This document shows positions 20,396 through 29,457 of a stretch of DNA of 29,457 nt, in pieces. The notes under the pieces are model-generated. The model was not told the DNA's origin and searched no databases. It worked only from the letters and a program-made list of their open reading frames with translations. Numbering within the stretch: position 1 is the first letter of the stretch; every line of letters begins with the position of its first letter. The position numbers and the translations under genes are program-made. The stretch is from Saccoglossus kowalevskii (taxonomy: Eukaryota; Hemichordata; Enteropneusta; Harrimaniidae), in NCBI RefSeq assembly GCF_000003605.2, contig NW_003119923.1:142799-172255 (forward strand), read 5' to 3'.

Positions 20396-22625
20396 GATTA
20401 GTCAACATTGTCCATCTTGTTCGGTTTGTTTCCAGTATCAGCTTTCAGGACTCTATTACTCACCCAATCTTCAAGTCTCGACTGTTTTCTGTCGTTGGTG
20501 GCGTGGCTGAGGCTCCAACATCAGTCTCTGCCACAGGTGACATTTTTCCCCTCGTTCTGAGAGATTACGCGTTCTTTTTTTTTCAAATACGTTATAATTT
20601 GTTTATTTATTTAAAAAAAAAACATTTTCTCAAGCCAAAATTCATCGTGAATAGCCACGGAAACGCTGCCAAACGCAAAAAGTAGGCCCAATGGCGTAAC
20701 GACGCTTTCCGTGGAAGGTTCAGCGAACGAAATGAATGGGATTAGCAATGTAATTTGAATAAATCGCAGAAAACGAAACATCACACAAGTTTTCTGGTTA
20801 AGTGAGGTCATAATGATCTGTTTTTCTTTCACTGTACCTGTGTGCTAAGAATACAAGAATATCCGAATTCACTTGTTACCTTGTTCAAATGAGTCTCAAC
20901 AGCTATCCCCTGTGATGATTGCCAAGCGGTGAAAATGCCCGGATGACAACCCAAGAATTTTCAAATTCACCAATGGCAGAGACTAATTCATCGCGTTAGG
21001 TCGATGCTTAGAGAATGGTTGCCACCGTGACTACGAGTGAACTTCACGAACTAACTTCCTAGGTTCAGTATGATTCGTACGCCCAAAGCATGACGGGAAT
21101 TATTGTAATATTGCATATAATTACTGGGTCGTTAAACGGAGAAATATGCCAGGGATTTCAAGAAAATGTTGCCGATCATACAACATTTTTGGCAACAACA
21201 TAAAATAAAATAAAAATTGTATCGATATGGTAACCAGCTCAATCGTGTCATCTAGTACAATCCAGAGCTAATTTAAAACTAGAAATTGACAATCAACAAA
21301 ATGTTAAAATGCATTGACCATTAAATCTGAAAGAAACTTTAAAAATAGGAATTTATTATAACCTGACTTGAAGGTATCAAAACTATTGCAATTTCTAATG
21401 TAGCCTGACAAGGTCGCGTGAGTTGCGCCCTCCGCGGTGCTCCTAATGTTGAGTGGTATATAAGAGCCGTACGATATGAAAAGGTTACTTGACTCATAGC
21501 ACATTTAAACTTCCGAAGTGACAAAACGAGTGAAAGAATAACGTAAATACATTGCAGATATAAGAAGCTGCGAGATTGTAAACATGTTATTGCTTTTTTA
21601 TATCTGGTCAGACAATTATCACAACATAAAGCCCCTAGCGAGATTACATTTCTAGCTATATGTATCACTGGATATGTGCCATAGATGTGGCTGGCTTCTT
21701 TTATGTATATGACCCAGTACGGAGGTTAAATTGTATGTTACCTTCCAAGGTTCCAGTTAGCAGCCATGCAATGAAGTGCGCCACCCACCGACGTATCTAG
21801 TATCTTTAGCTGCCGGTAGAGGGCGTATTACAGTGGCTCTGTAAATCATTGCATAAATTTCGACAGTGTGCATATATTATACGGGATACATGCTCTGACT
21901 GATCGGAGTGAATGAAAAACACGTGTATGATGTTATCGCCTGAGTGGGAAAGGATCAAGATATATTGAAGAAAATACGAGAACAATTTAATAGTATTATT
22001 GACCCTTCGTCACTATACCCGCTCTAGACCAGTACAGCTATATTAATACGAGCATGGGGCTACATAAAGATGGCGCCTTGGTTCCACTATTTATAATTTC
22101 AGCAGAAGGGAAGGCATTGTCAATTTCGACAAGATTTTGTATTTTACGCTGCGTTGTCGTGGTACATGTCGTGTGTCAACTTTGTATTCAATGACGTCCA
22201 ACTAATTATGCTAGTTAATGTGTTTACCATAGAATGTAGCAATTCATGTAGATTATGAAAATCAACTTTTAATATCCGAAAATACGTTATAGTTTTTTCT
22301 TCTAAATGAGCAATACATTTTCTGAAATTTCTGCGGTGAATACTATATAATATTACAATTAATTTGCCACTGCCCCAACAACACGTACACACACTATTTC
22401 TTTTTCCCGTATCAAATGTACAATGTAGTTTTAACATATATTATCTGTCGTCTTCTGAGTTATCATGGTTCGAAATTATGCAAAATTAAGGATCAATGTA
22501 ATTTCTGAAATGCAGGGCGCTATAGTCATTTGTATTTTGGCCACGATTTTTAAAACTACCATTATATCGAAACGGACAATAGGGCGTCTCAGTCTTTAAA
22601 TATATTTTTTTCTTGTTTCTCGTAG

Positions 22626-25600
22626 ATGGGAAGAGCTTGCCGCTGAAAGACATCGAGAACGCCATAGCAGCGGAACTTAAAGAGCATCGCCAGACAGAGG
22701 AGGAAAGGATCGTTAAAGAGGATCAAGAGAGACCTCATCCTGAATTACATGCCGCCTATCTGAAAACGGAGACCAATTTGCTCACTTCACTTGGACGAGT
22801 CTATTTTGAACGAGCAAAGGTGACAAGGGATGGGAGAGACTATATCAAGGCAGCAGCGTTGTACAATGCAGCGCTTGTCAGGTGCCGGATTATACAAGAT
22901 TTGCAGCCAAACGTTGCGAACATTGAGAAAAGGTTACATGATATAGAAAGCACGTTTCTGATTAGTGTCGGTGGGGATAGAAGTGGGAAACACCAATTAA
23001 CTCAGGGAAGAGGCACCCCACGCCACTGTATCTTGCTTGAACGCTTGAGAAAAGAAAGCGAGAAAGAACTGGATAACTTAGAGGCCAACTGTGATCCATC
23101 AACTGCTGGTGGTGATGACGAGTTACAACATTTGCAGAAAATGAAAAGGGTTCGCACGACACGGTGTCTTTACCGGGATATCTCGTATAAAATTCGGAAT
23201 GTTATAAAGGCGCTTGTTGAGCAATGTGTATCGCAGCTGGGAGTGCCACCGTGCACGTATGCTGTTATCGGTCTGGGACCGATGGCCAGGCACGAAATCA
23301 CGCCGTATTCTGAGATCGAGTTTGCTATACTGTTGGAGGAAGGAGTGGACAGTGAACAGATTAAAAAATATTTCCGGAACTTGACGTATTTAATGCACTT
23401 GAAAATATTAGAGTTGGGGGAGACGTCCCTGCACAACGTTGCAATAAAATCAATGAATGATCTTCTGAGTCCATACGGTGATTGGTATTACGATACGACC
23501 ACTCCTAGAGGAATAGCATTTGACAGTGCCATGCCTTGGGCATCCAGGACGCCACTCGGCAGAGAAAAGATTGGAAAGCGGCGGGCAGTCGAGTTGATCC
23601 AGACACCCGAAAGCTTAGCTATGTTGCTCACCGAAGCATCTAATGATGTTGAGGGAAATTCGTTGGCGAACAGTCTAAGTCGTGTCTGTTTCATCACGGG
23701 GGAAAAGTCCCTAGACATCGACTATCGTAGCCGAAGGTCAATATTGTTAGAATCGTCAAGGACCACTATGAAAACTGAACTTGAAAGTAACAGTAATTTC
23801 ACTTTCCCAACGATTGCCAGTGAGAGGGCGCGGTCTGTACTCCTTAAATTAGTTACCAATTATGCACTAGGAATCGAGGGAGATAAGAAACGATACGTCG
23901 TGGGTAAAGATATGCGAAAATTCATAGACATTGTGTACGCGTTAGCCGATTACTTTGGCGTCTCTTACAACAGTCCTTGGAGTGCCGTCGACGAACTTCG
24001 TCGAAGGAAAATCCTCACATCCGAGGCTATGAACAACCTACACGTGGCGATTTCATTTATCATGGAACGGCGATTACGTCATTTTATCCAGCTACACGAC
24101 GCAGAGAAAATGGGTGATCCCTCCAAGCTACTCGACACGTTCACCGAAGTCACGTCACTAGTTCGTTTCTTCAACGTCATGATTCCACTATGCGATGCAG
24201 TACAGCGCATAGTTCTGCAAAATGGTCCGGATGAGCCAGTAAATCAAGCCGCTTTGATAGGCAACCCACTATTTGACAATTCATTAAAGACACGCGTACA
24301 AATACATTTACGACTGAAGCAATTCGTTGAAGCTGAGATATGCCTCAGACAGTTACTAGAGGAAAATCCTGACGACCACGCCCATTTGGTCAGCGTTATT
24401 TGCGTCATCTTTAAAACTGGTAAATTGAACAAAACAGATGAAAAACCCGAAGGAACAGCTTCTGACAGTGACCGATCGCTGAAAGATGTAATTCGAAAAC
24501 CGTTAAAAAAGAACATCTCTCCCAGGTCTCGAATAATTAAAAACGCCAAGTTCAATGTGGGCAAAAACTTCTCTCCTCGATCTATTATTCCCAAGGAAAA
24601 AATCGAGGAAAAACCTTTGGATGTAACGGCACTCAATGTTCAATCGTTACATCTGAGTCCGCATCATGACGAGAATAAGAACCCGACGAGGGTTTTACTC
24701 AAACGACTAGAAACATTCGATGGGCTTAAAGTGCTGTTGAAACAAGCCGAAAACACAATTACTGGATTCATCGATTCCAATCGAAGAGCTAATGCGAACC
24801 CCGAACTGGCTGTACTTGTCAACAATCTGGCGGTGGCGTGGTACCATTTCGGAGATCCCAGGAAAACGCTTATGTATTTTCAACGATCACTGCAGTTATG
24901 GAAGGAAGTTTATACAGAAAGTCCGGTACACAGTAACATCACTGATATCCTCAACAAGATAGGTATGATGCAGTATGAGCTTGGCAAATCAGAGACGTCT
25001 CTTGACTTCCACATGAAAGCGTTAGAGCTTCTTGTCAAGCTGTCAGGTGGTAACAAGGTGGACCCCGAAATCGCGCAGACGTTGAATTTACTTGGCCGGG
25101 CCTATCGAAGTATGAGCGCTCCTCATAAAGCCGTCGCATGTCATGATGAAGCGATACACATTTTTCGACGTATCCATAGAAACCAAGTTGCACACCCCGA
25201 CGTGGCGCAGACAATTGATCATCTCGGCTGTACGTGGAATAATTTTGGCGATATGGAGAAATCGCGATCTTATCACGAAATGGCGCTAGACATGTATAGC
25301 AACAGCCAAAGTGACATTTCTCTAATCCAAATTGCCGATTGCATGAGCCATATCGGAGATTGCTACCGTGGCACCGGCGATTTCAAAGAAGCAGTCACAC
25401 ATTATGCCCGTGGTCTAAACTTGTACGAGTACATCTTTGGGAAACAAATCCCGAATTCTCGAGTTGCAAAAATGCGTACTAACATCGGAAAAGTATGGGA
25501 ATCTCTGGGCGAACATAAAGATGCAATCAGTTATTATGACCAGGCATTGGACTTGTATAAGAAAGTATATGCAGACGACTTCCCACACCCCGCCATTGCG

Positions 25601-26719
25601 GCATGTTACGGTGAGCTTGGCAACTCTTTTGATTCAATGGGCGAGTATACCAAAGCCATCAGTTATCACGAGAAAGCATTAAGTGTGTACCGACGTCTTT
25701 ATGGCAGTGATGGTGTAAACCTGAATGTTGCCAAGACTCTCAGTGATCTTGGCAACGCGGCATTTGCCATGGGGGACAGTCACAATTCGATCAGTTACCA
25801 TGAACGCGCTTTGAAAATGTGCAAGAAAATTTTTGGCGAGAAAACTGCGCATCCACATGTCGCCTCTTCATTGGTCAACCTCGGTTCGGCATGGGGCACT
25901 CTCGGTGAATATCCGAAAACGGTCGACTATTTGGAACAGGCCTTAGATATGTATCGGCGAATATTTGGGCAGGCGCGCCCGATGCACCCAGACGTATCAG
26001 CATCGCTCAGTAACCTTGGTAACGCATGGGACGCCCTAGGAGATCCAAAGAAAGCCGTCGAGTATCACGAAGACGCGTTGCTGATGAAGAAACAAATTTA
26101 TGGGGAAGACGTTGATCACCGTGATGTAGCTTGGTCGCTAAATAATTTAGGAAATGCCTACGATTCGTTACGTGATTACAGTAAATCAGAACACTATTAT
26201 CGACTTGCTCTGGACATGAAGGTAAGACTATTCGGAGGTGACAACCCTAACCCCGATGTTGCCCGCTCTATGCACAATATTGGTAATATATTAGATAAAA
26301 AAGGCGACGCCAAAGAGGCACTCAAGTATGTGGAAGCCGCCCTTGGCATGTACAGCCACATATTACCATACGGAGCAGTACATCCAGACGTGGCCCAATC
26401 GTTGCATAGCATGGGGCTGATTCAATCGCACCTGGGAAACCCTGAGAGGGCGATACTTTATCACAAGGAATCCCTAATCATGAAGAGATTGATTTACGGC
26501 GAGAACACAGCGCACGGTGACATCGCTTACTCGTTGGCCGAACTAGCGATACTTTATTACAACCTCGGTGATGTCGACAAAGGACTTGCGTATTTTAACG
26601 AAGCCATTGAAATGGCCAAATTCGTGTTCGGGGAGGAGCATCCTGAATATTTGAGAGTGAAAATAATGCATGACAACTGCTTGGCAACTGTCATCAGAAA
26701 TCGGACAAGGAGCACATGA
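22626..26719 (+). CDS. NTase-TPR protein, exon 2: DUF294/GlnD-like nucleotidyltransferase plus about 14 TPRs
   Basis: Uninterrupted for 1363 codons plus the split codon 81, making a 1444-residue protein with exon 1. The acceptor CTCGTAG at 22625 sets the start; the only nearby ATG (22626) is out of frame. Numbering in the full protein: 126-176 TPR-like helices (YFERAK, AALYNAALVRC); about 265-425 a Pol-beta-type NTase domain with GLGPMARHE (296-304) and PYSEIEF (307-313), matching DUF294/GlnD-like proteins; about 476-576 a helical DUF294_C-like region (ADYFGVSYNSPWSAVDELRR). At 676-770 is a charged linker with two NISPRS/NFSPRS motifs, possible proline-directed phosphosites. At 806-1421 are about 14 repeats spaced mostly 44 residues, each with an LxNLGNAxDxLGD-type signature as in kinesin light chain and nephrocystin-3. 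Such proteins are numerous in marine invertebrates and often named TTC28-, KLC- or nephrocystin-3-like; function is unknown. The NTase acidic pair is E-x-E instead of the usual D-x-D, and the glycine motif has Pro for Ser, so catalysis may be altered or lost. Confidence 0.9.
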
Positions 26720-27309
26720 AATTTCTGACGAAACTTCAAAAGTTCGCGATTTTATTTGGTATGGTCGAATTATTTAGAAACCTTTTTGAATACATAATTA
26801 CTGTGACTGACAAATATTGAGACGTCGTGATGGCACAAGGATTTACATGATTATCGGGGGGGGGGGTGTCATGAAACAGCAGCGTCCCAAAATAGCAATA
26901 TTATGTGGCTATTCGGGGATGTATTACTAATGTCTGACAGGAGAGAGGACGCCGTCACAATCATATCAGAATTTTACATACAGTTTGCGGGTATTTTTAC
27001 GACATTTTGCATTTAACCTTTTTACTATATTTGAGATTACGTATCTATACACCAAATATTCTCTATTTTAAGCAATATGCGTTTTTTTTCCTGAAAATCC
27101 ATTTACACTTACCACGCGCTACTATAAATCCAATTGATGCAAAACAGAGAATATTTTTCGAATAAAAAAAATCGCTATATATAGCAGTGAAAATACACTT
27201 TTCGTTAAGTGCCGCATTCTTGCGAAAACGTCTTTCTGTGACGTCAAACTGACTCAGAGTTGTAACATAATATTTTTATTCGCAAGTTTAAAAGGCAATT
27301 AACATTGCA
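26720..27309 (+). other. 3' flank and UTR of the NTase-TPR gene
   Basis: AT-rich, with a G-run near 26859. The first clear AATAAA is at 27161-27166, 442 bases after the stop, and is the likely poly(A) signal. A CRE palindrome TGACGTCA lies at 27239-27246. No further coding is seen. Confidence 0.45.
27161..27166 (+). terminator. Candidate poly(A) signal of the NTase-TPR gene
   Basis: AATAAA, the first canonical signal downstream of the stop at 26719, within an A-rich run. Confidence 0.45.
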
Positions 27310-27476
27310 TTAAAGCGGGAGGGTCGTCACCTGCGCACGCGCGGGAATTGATTCCCAAACGACGATAACAACGCACGCTAAAAACGCAAAGGCTCATGGG
27401 TACACGCTTGTTTGTAAACAATGACACGCTATGGCCATCTGACGCATGCGCAGGTGACAACTCCCCCACTGTTTAA
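27310..27476. mobile_element. TTAA-flanked MITE, 167 bp
   Basis: Flanked by TTAA at 27310-27313 and 27473-27476. The left end has GTCGTCACCTGCGCACGCG and the right end, read inward on the other strand, GTTGTCACCTGCGCATGCG, with G-rich bases between these cores and the TTAA. The cores resemble those of the 20046-20395 element (GTCGTCGCGC then TGCGCATG), so both probably belong to one family. There is no coding capacity. Confidence 0.65.
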
Positions 27477-27675
27477 AGATATGTACACAAAATAAATGAA
27501 AACATTTCTTGAAAGAAGCGAAAAACTAAAAATTGAGAGTCTTTGGTAGCGATTCACATCGTATACATTTCAATTACGAGAAAAGACTTCTTAACTACAG
27601 TACGTAATTAAAATTGACTTTGTTAGAGTTATTATAAGCAAATACTTCAACTTATTCATCAACATCATTCCTGTG

Positions 27676-29457
27676 TTAACCATCATCTCCATGAAGCATG
27701 TAGTCCGGGTACTCTAGTAGTTGTCCTGCAACAGTGGATATGGCATCTTTGATGCACCAAAGCGATATAAAGTTATTCAGAGAACGAGTCACCATGTTGT
27801 AGTTGTATTCATTTCTCAACCTTTGCTTGATTCTGGTTTTGAAGAGTTCTTTCATCTTATTGACCCTGGTCACGTGGATAGCTGCTTTCATGGTGGTGAT
27901 GGTATAGCATAAGAGACTCTGACCTGGAGTTGCTCGCTTACTTGGTGGACATAGTACTGTATGTATCAGAATAGTTGAACTTTGTCAATGTCAAGTAGTC
28001 TGCGGATGATTATTTTGAAAAGTGATGTCAATCTTGGACACTCGATGAAAATGTGAGTGGGTCATCAGATTCATGACAAAAGAGACATGCATCTGTGTTA
28101 CTTAATTTGGACTTAATCAAAAATCTTTTGTGATCGGAGCGAGGTAGCAGTCCTTGAAATTGGGGATGTATCTCCATGGTTGAAAGATAAAATATCCTTG
28201 CTTGCGTCCTGAATTTTTGCTTTGTTACGATAAATTTGTAAATATCTTTCTTCTCAAATTTGTATATTTGTATAGTTTTCCATTTTTCCTGTACAATGCT
28301 TATGTATGTACAATGTTGAGGGCGATTGCCAGCAATCTTTTCGAATAAATAGAAACGGATCCATGTAATGCTGCAACATTCAACCAAATCTCCAATTTTT
28401 GTCAATCTGGATTCACGAAAGTGCAACAGATTTAGTGCTTCGTGCTGCAATGGGTGCAAAATCAGATTGTTGAAAAACAACGGATCTTCACCTACTCCTT
28501 GATAAGTATGTGGTTCACCAGGTTTTCAATATCGCACTGTTGGGTAAGTAAAAGAAGCTGATACCATCAGCTTAGGCGGTGAGATTCACGTGTTCTCCAC
28601 CAGAGTAATTTACTTCAACACCATTTATATCGCTTTTGGTTCTTATTTTATGCAGAAGTGGTTTTATTGCAATAGTATAAAGTTGACCGGAGAGTGAACA
28701 ACCTTGGCGTATGCCACGTAAAATCGGTATGGGCTTGTAAGGGTATTATTGATGAGTACAAGATTATGTGTGCCAGTATATATCAGTTTCATTTATTTTA
28801 AAAACTGATTGCCAAAACCAAAGGCTTCAAGTGTTTAAACAGATAACAATGATTCATTGGGTCAAAAGCTTTCTCTTGATCTAGTGCGACAATACGTAAT
28901 TACGTCGTGCGCGAGGTTTGCCTTCCAGGTATGGAATAGGTTTGATCAACATGAATGATGTTACCAATTGCGGATCTTAGCCTAATTGAGAGTGCTTTCA
29001 ATAAAATCTTGTAGTCCGCACATCAAAGACTCACTGGTCTCCAGTTCTGCAATAAGCAGTTGTTGCCCTTATTAGGAAAAGGAACCTTACCGTCCTCAAG
29101 GGAAGCAGTGATTACTTGGTGGAGGTCGGGAACCAGAAGAGAACAGAAGTGCCTGTAAAACCCACCGGGGTAATACATCCATGCCTGGAGTTCTACCTTT
29201 AGACAACAGAAAGCTCACCATATGACAAAATGGCATCACAATCCTCTTTCAGGCGTTTTTTTAAGTTGAGGAGGATCTTCTAAAATGATATTTTGAGACT
29301 CAACTGACACCGGACCAGCAGAAAAGAGGTCGGTATAAAATTGTTTAGTTAGCAGCGTATTTCGGCCTGGGGAGTCAGTGGTTGTATCGTCTGGCTTTCG
29401 TAGTTGGGTCATAATCTTTTGCTGCCAATGTGTTTTCAATGTTAAAGAAAAAGCAGT
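27676..29457 (-). mobile_element. Tx1/L1-type LINE, ORF2 3' part, decayed and cut by the window edge
   Basis: Reading the minus strand from 29457 down and allowing frame changes, the pieces fall in LINE ORF2 order. First is a segment with QFYTDLFSAG (29236-29439), then NWRP (29035-29046) with a following YKILLKAL, then the RT block GIRQGCSLS (about 28689-28715). Next comes the catalytic YADD region reading stop-A-D-G (28563-28574), then a 150-codon C-terminal frame (28028-28480) with TQARIFYLST and CLFCHESDDPL. Last is a piece ending at 27676 with RIKQRLRNEY and FISLWCIKDA. This layout and the CLFC-type C-terminus resemble Tx1-clade elements. Several frameshifts, in-frame stops and the broken active site show the copy is dead. 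No poly(A) or clear 3' repeat tail is visible near 27600-27676. The 5' half lies outside the window. Confidence 0.8.

Larger units (their letters stand above)
17796..22625 (+). other. Intron of the NTase-TPR gene
   Basis: 4830 bases with GTAAGT at the 5' end and a strong acceptor at the 3' end: the T-rich tract TTTTTTTCTTGTTTCTCGTAG just before 22626, in two parts at 22604-22625. It holds a hairpin repeat (19307-19463), a TTAA MITE with an internal pentanucleotide microsatellite (20046-20395), a G-run near 19613, and an X-box-like GTAACTATGGCAAC (19018-19031). A small YY1-like AAGATGGCGCC lies near 22068. Additional small in-phase exons cannot be excluded, but none was recognised. Confidence 0.65.

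Noticed and set aside
20655-20714. Inverted repeat CCACGGAAACG / CGCTTTCCGTGG
   Set aside because: Arms are short with an extra base, and no target duplication or second copy is visible; too weak to call an element.
22613-22625. Start of the long frame at 22613 as the translation start
   Set aside because: It begins at TTG inside the polypyrimidine tract; the acceptor at 22625 explains the boundary better.
1-29457. tRNA or other small RNA genes
   Set aside because: No B-box-like GGTTCGANTC with matching stems, and no snRNA or rRNA signature was recognised by eye; a covariance-model scan would be decisive.

Overview
The window looks like nuclear DNA from an animal, most likely a marine invertebrate, possibly a deuterostome such as a hemichordate or cephalochordate. 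This rests on an intron with consensus GT/AG sites, AATAAA polyadenylation signals, a Tx1/L1-type LINE, several non-autonomous DNA transposons, long minisatellites, and an NTase plus TPR protein family that is expanded in such genomes. The species assignment is an inference. Gene density is low, and most of the window is AT-rich non-coding DNA. A 373-base run of N (16447-16819) is an assembly gap.

Layout. 1-4650: intergenic, with a core-promoter-like motif cluster near 909-968, a diverged tandem repeat with a GACGGACG-type tail (about 2497-2990), and two copies of a dispersed transposon-like repeat (2255-2388, and 3946-4103 inverted). 4653-5276 (+): an intact single-exon gene for a 207-residue, probably myristoylated, two-helix membrane protein resembling SLATT effectors. 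It has two perfect CRE sites 31 bp apart upstream and a poly(A) signal at 5477. 5483-14190: gene-poor, with a CGTAACGA-type direct repeat (5709-5853), an AT-rich 34/37-bp minisatellite (7366-8312) and one possible orphan exon (10379-10489). 14197-15976: a GC-richer 37-bp minisatellite. 16066-16414: a 15-bp inverted repeat hairpin and the third, most complete copy of the dispersed repeat, next to the gap.

17555-26719 (+): the main gene. A short first exon (17555-17795) and a 4.1-kb second exon (22626-26719) join across a 4.83-kb intron with matching phase, giving a predicted 1444-residue protein. It has a serine/threonine-rich and then lysine-rich N-terminus, a DUF294/GlnD-like nucleotidyltransferase domain with its helical C-terminal partner, and about 14 kinesin-light-chain/nephrocystin-3-like TPRs. 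The intron and the 3' flank each carry a TTAA-flanked MITE (20046-20395 and 27310-27476) with related terminal inverted repeats.

27676-29457 (-): the 3' part of a decayed Tx1/L1-type LINE, with reverse-transcriptase motifs still readable but the catalytic YADD lost.

The most interesting possibility is the co-occurrence, on one strand and about 12 kb apart, of an animal SLATT-like membrane protein and an NTase-TPR protein. Both are relatives of components found in prokaryotic nucleotide-signalling conflict systems. Any functional link is inference.
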